DNA of 64,000 nucleotides from UBA5158 sp963692955 (GCA_963692955.1 OY843587.1:1302001-1366000); one strand, 5' to 3'; counted from the stretch's first letter, positions 44,741 to 54,698 are shown. Translations and numbers: made by a program. Notes: generated by a model from the letters alone, not told the origin.

Positions 44741-46546
44741 ATGCTCATGCTCAGTGAAGCTATATATAACGGCATCAACATGGCCTTAGAGCAGATCGCG
44801 AGTGCTAGTGAGTTTGCACAAGCTTCCACTGAAACTTTGATGGTCGCAGATAGGCTGTCGAGGATGGAATTCAATTCTCAGATTGATGATCGCACCCAAG
44901 TCATTACAATGATGCAAACGCTACAAAAGATTCTTGAGCTCAGTACCAATCCACAACCCACAGATCCATCAGACAAAGACGCTGAAGCGGGTATGTCTGC
45001 TGAGGCCGTCGAAATAAACATTGCCTTGCGCGAAAAATTTAATCTTACGATTAATATCGTAGCGACGGAAATTGCTAAAACTATAGGTATGGATATAGAT
45101 CCTGGGGACACAATCGAACCCAACGAACTTCTTGACGCCATTCAAAGTAATAAAACCAACTTTAAATTTAAAAACGTCGAAAATTATCAAAAGCTCAGTG
45201 ATGTTACCGACGCGGAATCCAGTGGGAAGTTTTCACATGTTACGGCAAGAGTTCAAAAAATTCCGAAAGCCGGTGAGACACCTCGAGAAAAACACCAAGC
45301 GACATGGTTTCAAAAGCTTGTATCCGGCTCTGACATCGCAGGGCGTGAAGTTGTCGCCCAAGAATTTTATCGATTATTGATGCCTTATCAGCCTAAAACA
45401 CGTATTGCTACCGATGCAAATGGTAATGTTTTTGTCGTGTCAAAAGGTCTCGTCGATGCTACTTGTATGCAAGATCTCACTATTCAAGGTATAAGAGTCG
45501 GACTGCTAAATAACTGGATAGTTAATTTTGGCAAAGTCTGTGCCGTGAATCAATATCTCGAAGAAGTCGACGCTAAATACGGCAATATGTATGTCGACAA
45601 TAACACGGGAAATTTACTTAAAATCGACGGCGACTGGTGCTTTGCGAGTTTGCGCGATAAGCGCTACGAAGATCAGACTGATGTCACCCAGCTTACCATC
45701 GCCATGCTGCCGTTAACACCGACTTATCAAGCGTGTAACTGGATGGATTTATATCAGGAAGGTACTCTTAACAATCAGTATCTTACCCAGGCCGATAACG
45801 TTACGCTCTCGCAAGATTTAGGAGCGGCACCGGCTTTTCGTCAGGAAGTGAACGAAGGCTTATTGCATATTTTGCTAATCGATGCGGACCTGCGTTCCAC
45901 ATTTATTCGTAGCTACATTCATGATCCCCGCGAAATTGATCTGCTTCGCGATACGCTGTCACAGCGATACGCGCAAACCTATAACGCCGCTATCTTCGAT
46001 CCTTCGTTTCAAGCCTATATGCAATCGCCAGCAGCGGCGAAGTATATGGAAGAATGCATTAAACTAACCAGCGAATTTGTCACGACCGGCAAAAATTTTT
46101 TAGCGCCCGATAAAGACGAGCTCACGGCGCAATTTCAGGAAGTATTTCAAAAGTTGAAAGTGGAGACGGCACCCAGACAAATTCATAGTTCTGCCGCTAT
46201 TATGGGACAACTTTTAGATGCCAAACAGCTTGATGCTAAGCAGGTGGATGCCAAACAGACGGATGTCGACCTGTTGTATCCTAAGCAGGAGGCAGCCAAC
46301 CAGGCGGTCGTAAAACCGCAGGAACATAATTATAGATACTTTACCTTAGATGCTGATTCATCGGATTCTGATTATGATTTTGAAGACGAACCATCGATGC
46401 CACCGCTAAAACTGGCGTCTTCTCCCGATGATATCGAACCTCAAAATTTAAAGACGTTAGATAAAGATAAAATAACCGAAGAAAAAACCAATGACGTAAA
46501 ACCCGATGAGCCCGATGAACCCGTTATAATTAGACCGCGCCATTAA
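44741..46546 (+). CDS. Large acidic orphan protein with DAKQ repeats, inserted in the suc cluster
   Basis: 601 residues from ATG 44741 (AAAAGGTG 8 bp upstream); a GTG at 44732 overlaps that site. No signal peptide, membrane helix or known domain. Residues about 480-505 hold three tandem pentamers (LDAKQ, LDAKQ, VDAKQ), then TDVD and PKQ. The tail is strongly acidic (DADSSDSDYDFEDEPS) and ends with Lys/Asp/Glu-rich sequence. Size, disorder and lone position among metabolic genes suggest an effector-type accessory gene; this is inference. Confidence 0.72.
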   Translation: MLMLSEAIYNGINMALEQIASASEFAQASTETLMVADRLSRMEFNSQIDDRTQVITMMQTLQKILELSTNPQPTDPSDKDAEAGMSAEAVEINIALREKFNLTINIVATEIAKTIGMDIDPGDTIEPNELLDAIQSNKTNFKFKNVENYQKLSDVTDAESSGKFSHVTARVQKIPKAGETPREKHQATWFQKLVSGSDIAGREVVAQEFYRLLMPYQPKTRIATDANGNVFVVSKGLVDATCMQDLTIQGIRVGLLNNWIVNFGKVCAVNQYLEEVDAKYGNMYVDNNTGNLLKIDGDWCFASLRDKRYEDQTDVTQLTIAMLPLTPTYQACNWMDLYQEGTLNNQYLTQADNVTLSQDLGAAPAFRQEVNEGLLHILLIDADLRSTFIRSYIHDPREIDLLRDTLSQRYAQTYNAAIFDPSFQAYMQSPAAAKYMEECIKLTSEFVTTGKNFLAPDKDELTAQFQEVFQKLKVETAPRQIHSSAAIMGQLLDAKQLDAKQVDAKQTDVDLLYPKQEAANQAVVKPQEHNYRYFTLDADSSDSDYDFEDEPSMPPLKLASSPDDIEPQNLKTLDKDKITEEKTNDVKPDEPDEPVIIRPRH

Positions 46547-46565
46547 CGTTTCAGGAGAGAGTATT

Positions 46566-46844
46566 ATGAGTAACGATGAGGATGACAAAAAACTAGTGGA
46601 GACCAGACTATCTGGTATGTATCACGAATTAGATCAATTGAATAAGAATAATAATAAAATTATGACCGATGCGTTAGTCTTTTTCACGCCGGAATTACAA
46701 GCTAAAGCGAAGCAAGAGTTAGGTGATACGCCGAAAAAAATCGCGGCGTTGAAAGAATTAATCCGTGACATCGAAGAAAAACATCAAATGAAAACTCGTC
46801 TAGACTCGCCGACTTCGTGGGAGAAGTATCTCAAAAAATCGTGA
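46566..46844 (+). CDS. Small charged helical orphan protein
   Basis: 92 residues, 19 bp after the acidic orphan gene, with CAGGAGAG before the ATG, so co-transcribed. Highly charged and likely helical or coiled-coil (LVETRLSGMYHELDQLNKNNNK, then KKIAALKELIRDIEEKHQMK). No cysteine, no membrane segment. It could be a chaperone-like partner of the upstream protein, as seen for some secretion substrates, but nothing proves that. Confidence 0.68.
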   Translation: MSNDEDDKKLVETRLSGMYHELDQLNKNNNKIMTDALVFFTPELQAKAKQELGDTPKKIAALKELIRDIEEKHQMKTRLDSPTSWEKYLKKS

Positions 46845-47030
46845 GCGCGCTGTGTTTAAAAAATAGCCTGACGCCAAGCCGAGGCGCTTTTTACTTTTAT
46901 AGCATTTTTCATTCTTGGGTGTCATAATACTGCGTCTTTAAGCTAGCAGACTCGCATAAATCATGAATTCAAAAATACAGGGTGGTAAACTCCACCTGAT
47001 TATAATTTTTAATTTTGGAAGAAATCCACG

Positions 47031-48200
47031 ATGAATTTACACGAATACCAAGCCAAGCAATTATTGGCGCAATACGGTTTGCCAGTGCCAAAAAACGAGG
47101 TGGCACGTAACGTCGAAGAAGCTCTGATCGGCGCTGACAAGTTAGGCACGAAACGTTGGGTAGTGAAGGCGCAAGTGCACGCGGGCGGCCGCGGTAAAGC
47201 GGGCGGCGTTAAAATAGTGGGAACGAAAGACGAATTAACCGAAGCAGTGAAAGGCATGTTAGGCAAGCGTTTGGTGACATATCAAACCACCGCTGAAGGC
47301 CAGCCGGTTTCGCAAGTGTTAATTGAAGAACCCTCCAATATCGACAAAGAATTATATCTAGGCGCGGTCATCGACCGTTCCCAGCAGCGCATCGTCATCA
47401 TGGCATCTACCGAAGGCGGCGTGGAAATTGAAAAAGTCGCGGCGGCCACACCGGAAAAAATTCTTAAAGTGGCGATCGATCCACTGGTCGGCGTTCAGCC
47501 CTTCCAAGCGCGTGATATCGCTTTCGCGTTGGGATTAGCCGGCGATCAAATAAAGCAATTTACTAAGCTGATGTTGGGCTTAGGAAAAATGTTCGTCGAA
47601 AAAGATTTTAGTTTATTAGAAATCAATCCGCTGGTGATTACCAAAGAAGGTAATTTGTTATGCCTAGACGGTAAAATTAATATCGACGACAACGCGCTTT
47701 ACCGTCAGCCTGAATTGCGCGCGATGCGTGACACGACGCAAGAGGATGACCGTGAAAACCGCGCGCGTGATTGGGAGTTGAATTACATCGCGTTAGACGG
47801 TGACATCGGCTGCATGGTTAACGGCGCGGGACTCGCGATGGCGACTATGGATTTAGTTAAATTAAACGGCGGCAATCCCGCGAACTTTTTAGACGTAGGC
47901 GGTGGCGCGACGAAAGAACGCGTGACGGAAGCGTTTAAAATTATTTTGTCCGACGATAAAGTGAAAGCGATTTTAGTGAATATTTTCGGCGGCATCGTGC
48001 GTTGTGATTTAATCGCGGAAGGCATTATCGGCGCGGTCCAAGAAGTCGGTACCGAACTGCCGGTCGTCGTGCGTTTAGAAGGTAACAACGCCGAACTCGG
48101 CGCGAAAAAATTAAGTGAAAGTGGTTTAAATATTATTGCGGCAAAAAGTTTTTCCGATGCTGCTAAAAAAGTTGTGGCAGCAGTGGGAGAAAAAGCATGA
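47031..48200 (+). CDS. sucC: Succinyl-CoA synthetase beta subunit
   Basis: 389 residues. MNLHEYQAKQLLAQYGLPVPKN opens the ATP-grasp domain; KAQVHAGGRGKAGGVK and the C-terminal NIFGGIVRCDLIAEGI are family hallmarks. It makes succinate and ATP or GTP from succinyl-CoA with SucD. In the 186 bp upstream are a possible -10 (TATAAT, 47001-47006) and a small GGTGG/CCACC hairpin (46981-46996), suggesting its own promoter. Overlaps sucD by 4 bp. Confidence 0.96.
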   Translation: MNLHEYQAKQLLAQYGLPVPKNEVARNVEEALIGADKLGTKRWVVKAQVHAGGRGKAGGVKIVGTKDELTEAVKGMLGKRLVTYQTTAEGQPVSQVLIEEPSNIDKELYLGAVIDRSQQRIVIMASTEGGVEIEKVAAATPEKILKVAIDPLVGVQPFQARDIAFALGLAGDQIKQFTKLMLGLGKMFVEKDFSLLEINPLVITKEGNLLCLDGKINIDDNALYRQPELRAMRDTTQEDDRENRARDWELNYIALDGDIGCMVNGAGLAMATMDLVKLNGGNPANFLDVGGGATKERVTEAFKIILSDDKVKAILVNIFGGIVRCDLIAEGIIGAVQEVGTELPVVVRLEGNNAELGAKKLSESGLNIIAAKSFSDAAKKVVAAVGEKA

Positions 48201-49081
48201 GTATTTTAATCAATAAAAACACCAAAGTTATTTGCCAAGGTTTCACCGGTAAACAAGGGACATTCCACTCGGAACAAGCGATCGCATACGGCACGAAAAT
48301 GGTTGGCGGCGTGACGCCGGAGAAGGGCGGTCAAAAACATTTAGGCTTGCCGGTTTTCAATACCGTCAAAGAAGCTTATGAAGTGACCGGCGCCGACGCG
48401 TCAGTAATTTATGTGCCAGCACCTTATTGCAAAGATTCGATTATTGAAGCGATAGACGGCGGCATTAAATTAATTATTTGCATCACCGAAGGCATTCCGA
48501 CGTTGGACATGCTAGTCGTGAAAGATTATTTAAATCAGCATCCAGGCGTGCGTTTGATTGGGCCAAATTGCCCCGGCGTGATTACCCCTGGCGAATGCAA
48601 AATTGGCATTATGCCGGGCAATATTCATTTGCCGGGTAAAGTCGGTATCGTGTCACGTTCTGGTACGTTGACGTATGAAGCGGTGAAGCAAACGACAGAT
48701 TTGAAATTAGGTCAAAGCACGTGTGTTGGTATCGGCGGCGATCCGATTCCTGGGACTAATTTTATCGACGTATTAGCGTTATTCGAAAAAGACCCCAAGA
48801 CAGAATTGATCATCATGGTCGGCGAAATCGGCGGCAGTGGTGAAGACGAAGCGGCTGAGTTTATCAAACAGTACATCTCGAAACCGGTCGTCTCTTATAT
48901 CGCGGGCGAAACTGCGCCGGAAGGTAAACGCATGGGTCACGCCGGCGCTATCATCGCGGGCGGTAAAGGCACCGCGGCGGAAAAATTCGCGGCGTTGGAA
49001 GCAGCCGGCGTGCATACGGTGCGTTCACCGGCCGAGATGGGAGCCATGGCGGCGAAAGTCTTGCAAACCGTTTCTAGCTAA
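48197..49081 (+). CDS. sucD: Succinyl-CoA synthetase alpha subunit
   Basis: 294 residues. CoA-binding domain with CQGFTGKQGTFHSEQAIAYGTKMVGG; GPNCPGVITPGECKIGIMPG and the phospho-His segment MGHAGAIIAGG (about residue 246) are intact. Translational coupling to sucC by the ATGA overlap. Confidence 0.96.
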   Translation: MSILINKNTKVICQGFTGKQGTFHSEQAIAYGTKMVGGVTPEKGGQKHLGLPVFNTVKEAYEVTGADASVIYVPAPYCKDSIIEAIDGGIKLIICITEGIPTLDMLVVKDYLNQHPGVRLIGPNCPGVITPGECKIGIMPGNIHLPGKVGIVSRSGTLTYEAVKQTTDLKLGQSTCVGIGGDPIPGTNFIDVLALFEKDPKTELIIMVGEIGGSGEDEAAEFIKQYISKPVVSYIAGETAPEGKRMGHAGAIIAGGKGTAAEKFAALEAAGVHTVRSPAEMGAMAAKVLQTVSS

Positions 49082-49123
49082 CACACTCTAGTTGAATGAA
49101 AATTTTTATTAAGGTTTTTTCTC

Positions 49124-50398
49124 ATGCTAGATCCAAAACAAATCCGCGGCGACCTTGATACTGTCGCCGCGCGTTTAAGAACGCGCGGTATCGAATTAGA
49201 CGTCGAGCGTTTAAAGAAATTAGAAGAACAACGCAAAGCGCTGCAAGTCAAAACCCAAGATTTACAAAATGCCCGTAATTCACGTTCCAAAGCCGTGGGT
49301 GCCGCGAAAGCGTCCGGCCAAAACGTCGATGACATTTTGAAAGAAGTGAAACACCTCGGTGATGAGTTGACGCAAACCGAAGAACAATTTAATCAAATCC
49401 AAACCGAATTAAACGCGTATTTAGCGACGCTGCCTAATCTTCCGAATGACAGCGTACCCATTGGTAGAAGTGAAGCGGATAACAAAGTCTTGCGCACTTG
49501 GGGTGAGCCGCCCAAATTTAATTTTACTCCGAAAGACCACGTTGATTTAGGCATTAAGCAAAAGCGCGTCGATTTCGAAGCGGGCGTGAAATTAAGTAAA
49601 GCGCGTTTTGTCGTGCTGCGTGGCAAGCTGGCGCGCTTACATCGCGCGTTAGCGCAATTCATGCTGGACGTACATACGAAAGAACATGGCTATGAAGAAA
49701 TCGCCGTGCCTTATATCGTGAGTGCGTCGTCATTGTATGGCACGGGTCAATTACCCAATTTGAAAGATGATTTATTCAAATTAGCGGGTAACGAAGAACT
49801 GTATCTCATTCCGACGTCGGAAGTGCCGATCACTAACACTGTCCGCGATGAAATTGTCGAAGCGGCGTTGTTGCCACTGAAATACGTGTGTGATTCCGCG
49901 TGTTTCCGCAGTGAAGCCGGTTCTTACGGCAAAGACACGCGCGGCATGATCCGTCAGCACCAATTTGAAAAAGTCGAATTAGTGCATATCGTCCGTCCCG
50001 CAGACTCTTATAATGCGTTGGAAGAATTGACTAGCCACGCGGAAGCGATTTTACAAAAATTAGAATTGCCTTATCGTGTCGTCGCTTTGTGCACGGGCGA
50101 TTTAGGTTTTGCCGCGGCGAAGACTTATGATTTAGAAGTCTGGCTGCCAGGCCAAAACTGTTACCGCGAAATTTCCTCGTGCAGCAATATGGAAGATTTC
50201 CAAGCGCGGCGCATGAGCGCGCGCTGGCGCAATCCTGAAACCGGCAAGCCTGAATTGGTACATACATTAAATGGTTCCGCGTTGGCTATAGGCCGGACGA
50301 TGGTGGCGGTTTTGGAAAATTATCAAGATGAACACGGTAACATTCGTGTGCCGAAAGTCTTACAGCCCTACATGGATAATTTAGCTGTAATTGAATAA
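49124..50398 (+). CDS. serS: Seryl-tRNA synthetase
   Basis: 424 residues. The N-terminal coiled-coil arm (LEEQRKALQVKTQDLQNARN) binds tRNA-Ser. Class II motif 2 is FRSEAGSYGKDTRGMIRQHQFEKVEL and motif 3 NGSALAIGRTMVAVLENYQ. AAGG precedes the ATG. Confidence 0.97.
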   Translation: MLDPKQIRGDLDTVAARLRTRGIELDVERLKKLEEQRKALQVKTQDLQNARNSRSKAVGAAKASGQNVDDILKEVKHLGDELTQTEEQFNQIQTELNAYLATLPNLPNDSVPIGRSEADNKVLRTWGEPPKFNFTPKDHVDLGIKQKRVDFEAGVKLSKARFVVLRGKLARLHRALAQFMLDVHTKEHGYEEIAVPYIVSASSLYGTGQLPNLKDDLFKLAGNEELYLIPTSEVPITNTVRDEIVEAALLPLKYVCDSACFRSEAGSYGKDTRGMIRQHQFEKVELVHIVRPADSYNALEELTSHAEAILQKLELPYRVVALCTGDLGFAAAKTYDLEVWLPGQNCYREISSCSNMEDFQARRMSARWRNPETGKPELVHTLNGSALAIGRTMVAVLENYQDEHGNIRVPKVLQPYMDNLAVIE

Positions 50399-50488
50399 AA
50401 AAAATAATGACAAAATATGGTGCATAGCATAGATTATTCTGCTAGATTGCACACTTTGAACAATGGGTCCTTAATTAAGGAAAATACG

Positions 50489-50959
50489 ATGAGCAGAAGC
50501 CATTTAGTCGTAAGGGAAAACAATAGCTTTGAACTCCACGAAGCGCAAGATAACAGTAACGCTAACATTAAAACGTTCGATGAAATCTGTCATTATTATG
50601 ATGTGAATAACTGCTGGGGTTTGATGTCTAGCCTCGATGCAAAGAATTGCTCGTCGGAGCTAATCCGTTCCGCCGAAGCGATTAAAGAATACGTCATCAA
50701 GTTATGTGAATTAATCAAAATGAAGCGCTTCCAAGACACCTTGGTCGTCAATTTTGGTGAAGATGAAAAGGTCGCTGGCTACTCAATGGTACAATTAATT
50801 GAAACGTCGTTGATTTCTGGACATTTTGCCAATCTGACGAATGCCGCTTATATCGATGTCTTCAGCTGTAAAATTTATGATCCGTACGTTGCCGCCGAAT
50901 TTACGAGAGAATTTTTCCAAGCGACAGACGCTGCCGTCCATTTGACCTTCAGAAAATAA
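50489..50959 (+). CDS. Orphan protein
   Basis: 156 residues from ATG 50489, behind AAGGAAA; an in-frame start at 50417 lacks a ribosome site. No signal peptide, membrane helix or recognised domain. It looks helical, with segments such as SSELIRSAEAIKEYVIKLCELIKMKRF. It has its own strong terminator. Lone and of unknown function; might be an accessory protein like the others in the window. No PmrA-like box was seen. Confidence 0.62.
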   Translation: MSRSHLVVRENNSFELHEAQDNSNANIKTFDEICHYYDVNNCWGLMSSLDAKNCSSELIRSAEAIKEYVIKLCELIKMKRFQDTLVVNFGEDEKVAGYSMVQLIETSLISGHFANLTNAAYIDVFSCKIYDPYVAAEFTREFFQATDAAVHLTFRK

Positions 50960-50963
50960 TAGT

Positions 50964-50994
50964 AAGAGAGCTGTTTCAGCTCTCTTATTTTCCC
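50964..50994 (+). terminator. Rho-independent terminator
   Basis: Perfect 10-bp stem AAGAGAGCTG / CAGCTCTCTT with loop TTT, followed by ATTTTCCC. Confidence 0.85.
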
Positions 50995-51085
50995 TGCGTT
51001 CCCCATTCATTACCCCGTGCGTACTCTCGCATATGCATGTATTCTATTGAAATAAATGGCTACTAACTTTCAATAAGGATTTGAA

Positions 51086-52360
51086 ATGGATAACAGACCG
51101 GTGTATGTCGTTGGTGGAATCAGGACTCCTTTTGTTAAATCATTTACTGTTTACAACGATGTTAGAGAACAAGATTTAATGACCGCCAGCCTCAAGGCGC
51201 TGGTGGAAAAGTTCGGGCTGACGGAACAAGTAATGGGTGACACCGCCCTGGGCGCGACGATTCGCAGCGCGTTGGGTTGGGATTTTGGCAGAGAGTGTGT
51301 GTTAGGGTCGGGTTTGAGTCCTTATTCGCCGGGTTATGCGATTCAACGCGCGTGCGGTTCGAGTTTAGAAACCACTTTGCAAATCGCGCATAAAATCGCG
51401 TTCAATCAAATCGAAAGCGGCATCACCGGCGGTGTTGATACTAACAGCGATTTGCCAATCGAAGCGCCCTATTCGCTGTCACATAAATTATTAAAATTAC
51501 GCAGTGCGAAAACCGCGCCTGAGAAAGCCAAAATATTCTTTTCGTTACGTCCCGCCGATTTAAAATTACAAGCGCCTTCCGTGAAAGAGCCTCGCACCGG
51601 CCTATCCATGGGTGAACACTGCGAAAAAATGGTGAAAGAATGGAAAATCAATCGCCATGATCAAGATGAATTAGCGATGGAAAGTCATTTAAAAGCGGCG
51701 AAAGCTTACGATCAAGGTTTTTATGATGATTTAGTTTTTGAATTTCAAGGCATAAAAAAAGATACGATTTTACGTCCGGATACGACCCTCGATAAATTAG
51801 CGAAATTAAAGCCGGCGTTTGATACCACCGGCAGTGGGACGTTGACCGCGGGCAATAGCACGCCGCTTAGCGACGGTTCATCGGCCGCGCTGCTAGCGAG
51901 CGAGGCCGAAATGAAAAAACAAAAATGGACACCGTTAGCGCGTCTCGTGGATTTCCAAGTCGCGGCGGTGGATTTTGTGCATGGCGACGGTTTATTGATG
52001 GCGCCGACGATCGCGGTGTCACAATTATTAGAAAGAAATAAATTAACGCTGCAAGATTTTGATTTTTACGAAATCCATGAAGCGTTCGCGGGCCAAGTGT
52101 TGTGTACGTTGAAGGCCTGGGAATCAGAAGAATATTGCCGCACGGTGTTGAAACGCAAAACCGTGATGGGTAGCATTGACCGGAATAAATTAAACGTCAA
52201 AGGCGGCAGTCTCGCGATCGGCCATCCGTTCGCGGCGACCGGCACGCGCCTCGTCGCGGGACTTGCGAAAATGATCGCCCACAAGAAAAAAAGCCGCGGC
52301 TTAATTTCTATTTGTACCGCCGGCGGTATGGGCGTGGTTGCGATTTTAGAATCAGTGTAG
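51086..52360 (+). CDS. FadI-like thiolase (second copy)
   Basis: 424 residues. Nucleophile Cys in IQRACGSSLE, YEIHEAFAGQ, His in GHPFAATGTR and second Cys in CTAGGMG. Closest in layout to the FadI at 23836 (ESEEYCRTVLKRKTVMGSIDRNKLNVKGGSLAIGHP against ESEDYCKTYLDLSKAFGTIDKERLNVDGG...). It may act on short chains, or in ketone or isoprenoid precursor metabolism; substrate unknown. Arms ATTGAAA/TTTCAAT lie just upstream of the start. It ends 12 bp before ggt. Confidence 0.9.
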   Translation: MDNRPVYVVGGIRTPFVKSFTVYNDVREQDLMTASLKALVEKFGLTEQVMGDTALGATIRSALGWDFGRECVLGSGLSPYSPGYAIQRACGSSLETTLQIAHKIAFNQIESGITGGVDTNSDLPIEAPYSLSHKLLKLRSAKTAPEKAKIFFSLRPADLKLQAPSVKEPRTGLSMGEHCEKMVKEWKINRHDQDELAMESHLKAAKAYDQGFYDDLVFEFQGIKKDTILRPDTTLDKLAKLKPAFDTTGSGTLTAGNSTPLSDGSSAALLASEAEMKKQKWTPLARLVDFQVAAVDFVHGDGLLMAPTIAVSQLLERNKLTLQDFDFYEIHEAFAGQVLCTLKAWESEEYCRTVLKRKTVMGSIDRNKLNVKGGSLAIGHPFAATGTRLVAGLAKMIAHKKKSRGLISICTAGGMGVVAILESV

Positions 52361-52372
52361 GTCAAGATCAGC

Positions 52373-54058
52373 ATGCGAAAACTTTTTTTGATACTGCTCT
52401 GCGCCTCTGGTTGGCAGCTTTGTCACGCTGACAATGAACTGCCGGTCGCTGCTAAAAATGATATGGTGGTGAGCGAGCAGCATCTCGCCAGCCAAGTCGG
52501 CGCGGACATATTGCGCGCCGGCGGCAACGCGGTCGACGCCGCGGTCGCCGTGGGCTATGCGTTAGCGGTGGTTGAGCCGTGCTGCGGGAATATTGGCGGC
52601 GGCGGTTTTTTGACGCTGCATATGTCGGGCAGCCGCAATGTTTTTATTAATTTTCGTGAGCGCGCGCCGCTGTTAGCGACGTCGAACATGTTTCTCGATA
52701 GCAAAGGCGTGTTCCAGCCGCTCAAGTCTACAGTCGGGTATCTCGCGGTCGCCACCCCCGGCACGGTAATGGGGTTAGATACCGCTCTAACGAAATACGG
52801 CACGCTGACGCGCCAACAAGTGATGGCGCCCGCCATCAAACTCGCGCGGGAAGGATACCTATTGCAAGCCGCTGACATTAAAACATTAGGCTTAGATACG
52901 GGTAATTTCGCGCGCTCGCCGAATGTCAAAAAGATTTTTTTAAAAAACGGCCGGCCCTTCAAAGCGGGCGAGAAATTAATTCAAACTGATTTAGCGAATA
53001 CGTTGCAACTTATTTCTGACCATGGCACCGACGCATTTTACCAAGGCGCCATCGCGCAAACAATCGTTGATGCCAGCCAAAAAAATGGCGGCATTCTCAC
53101 CCTCAAAGATTTCAATGAGTATACGGCTGAAATCATGAAGCCGCTGGATTGTGATTACCGGGGCTTCACTATTTTGTCCGCGCCGCCGCCAAGTTCTGGT
53201 GGCGTGGTGTTATGTGAAATGTTGCATATCTTGGACGGCTATTCGCTGTCGAGTTATCCATATCACTCAGCAAAAGCCACGCATTATATCGTCGAAGCGA
53301 TGCGTTTTGCTTTCGCGGATCGAAATAATCAATTAGGTGATCCGGACTTTGTCACTAACCCCATTGATGTATTAACTGATAAGGATTACGCCGCGGAAAT
53401 CCGCAAAAAGATTCCCGCTGACAATGCGGTGAAATCGGCGACTATCAATATCAGTACGGCGCATAAAGAAGGCGTTAGCACGACACACTATTCCGTCGTG
53501 GATAAATTCGGCAACGCCGTCGCTGTTACGTTCACGCTGAATGCATTTTTTGGCGCGCAAGTGATCGCGGGCAATACTGGGTTTTTTCTCAATGATGAAA
53601 TGGATGATTTCACCGCTAAACCCAATACACCGAATAAATTTGGTTTAATTGAAGGTGAGAAAAATAAAATTGAACCTGGCAAACGGCCATTGAGTTCCAT
53701 GACACCGACGATTATTTTGCAAGGCGAGCAACCTATTTTAGTGTTAGGCAGTCCAGGTGGACCGCGCATTATCACCGCGCTGTTAGAGACGATTTTAAAT
53801 ATTTTTGATTATCACATGAATTTAAAAGTCGCGATTGATGCGCCGCGTTATCATCAACAATGGTGGCCGGAAGCTATCGAATACGAGCCAAATGCTTTTA
53901 CTCCTGATGTGACTAAACAGTTAATCAAGCATGGCTATCAATTCACACCCCTGCCAGGTTGGGGCGCGGTGGAGTCGATTTACATCGATCCGAACACAAA
54001 AATTTTATATGGTGCGAATGATAGACGCCGCCCCGCAGGCGCGGCGGTCGGACATTAA
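52373..54058 (+). CDS. ggt: Gamma-glutamyltransferase (periplasmic)
   Basis: 561 residues with a signal peptide (ending QLCHA). It cleaves glutathione and other gamma-glutamyl compounds. The precursor self-cleaves before the Thr in GVSTTHYSVVDKFGNAVAVT (about residue 368); upstream NIGGGGFLTLHMSG and FINFRERAP and downstream PLSSMTPTIILQ, VLGSPGGPRI agree with the family. It could supply amino acids from glutathione in a host compartment. Confidence 0.94.
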   Translation: MRKLFLILLCASGWQLCHADNELPVAAKNDMVVSEQHLASQVGADILRAGGNAVDAAVAVGYALAVVEPCCGNIGGGGFLTLHMSGSRNVFINFRERAPLLATSNMFLDSKGVFQPLKSTVGYLAVATPGTVMGLDTALTKYGTLTRQQVMAPAIKLAREGYLLQAADIKTLGLDTGNFARSPNVKKIFLKNGRPFKAGEKLIQTDLANTLQLISDHGTDAFYQGAIAQTIVDASQKNGGILTLKDFNEYTAEIMKPLDCDYRGFTILSAPPPSSGGVVLCEMLHILDGYSLSSYPYHSAKATHYIVEAMRFAFADRNNQLGDPDFVTNPIDVLTDKDYAAEIRKKIPADNAVKSATINISTAHKEGVSTTHYSVVDKFGNAVAVTFTLNAFFGAQVIAGNTGFFLNDEMDDFTAKPNTPNKFGLIEGEKNKIEPGKRPLSSMTPTIILQGEQPILVLGSPGGPRIITALLETILNIFDYHMNLKVAIDAPRYHQQWWPEAIEYEPNAFTPDVTKQLIKHGYQFTPLPGWGAVESIYIDPNTKILYGANDRRRPAGAAVGH

Positions 54059-54089
54059 CGTCTAAGAACAAAATAAAACGGGAGCATCT

Positions 54090-54668
54090 ATGGCAAAAGT
54101 TAAAGGCAAAACTCGTTGTGCGTGGGTAACTGAAGATCCTTTATATCGCCAGTACCACGATAAAGAGTGGGGCGTGCCAGTGTATGACGACCAAAAATTA
54201 TTTGAATTTTTAATTTTAGAAGGCGCGCAGGCGGGGTTGAGCTGGTATACAGTGCTAAAGAAACGCGATAATTACCGCGCCGCGTTCGATAATTTCGCCC
54301 CAGAAAAAGTCGCGCGTTACACAGACAAAAAAATCGCGAAGTTATTAGTAAATCCCGGCATCATCCGCAACCGTTTAAAAGTGAATTCAGCGGTCGTGAA
54401 TGCGAAGTTATTTTTAGACGTGCAGAGCGATTGGGGCAGTTTTTCCAATTACATTTGGCATTTTGTCGATAATAAACCGTTAAAGAACCAACGCAAATCG
54501 CTACGCGATGTGCCGGCGCGTACGGAAATTTCCGATCGCATGTCGAAAGATTTAAAAAAACGCGGTTTTAAGTTTATTGGCACCACGATTTGTTATGCCT
54601 TCATGCAAGCGGTAGGCATGGTAGACGACCACACGACGGATTGTTTTCGTCATATGAAATCGTCATAA
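54090..54668 (+). CDS. tag: DNA-3-methyladenine glycosylase I
   Basis: 192 residues. RCAWVTEDPLYRQYHDKEWGVPVYDD carries the Cys and His zinc ligands at the N-terminus; EGAQAGLSWYTVLKKRDNYRAAF and the C-terminal TTICYAFMQAVGMVDDHTTDCFRH (Cys and His) complete the site. It removes 3-methyladenine in base excision repair. CGGGAGC precedes the ATG. Confidence 0.95.
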   Translation: MAKVKGKTRCAWVTEDPLYRQYHDKEWGVPVYDDQKLFEFLILEGAQAGLSWYTVLKKRDNYRAAFDNFAPEKVARYTDKKIAKLLVNPGIIRNRLKVNSAVVNAKLFLDVQSDWGSFSNYIWHFVDNKPLKNQRKSLRDVPARTEISDRMSKDLKKRGFKFIGTTICYAFMQAVGMVDDHTTDCFRHMKSS

Positions 54669-54698
54669 GAAATCGTTACAAAAATCGTGGCCTCTATG

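Noticed and set aside
50466..50480. CCTTAATTAAGG ahead of the 50489 gene as a PmrA box
   Set aside because: It is a palindrome with the TTAA words adjacent rather than a direct repeat with 11-bp period, and no -10 follows at the right distance.
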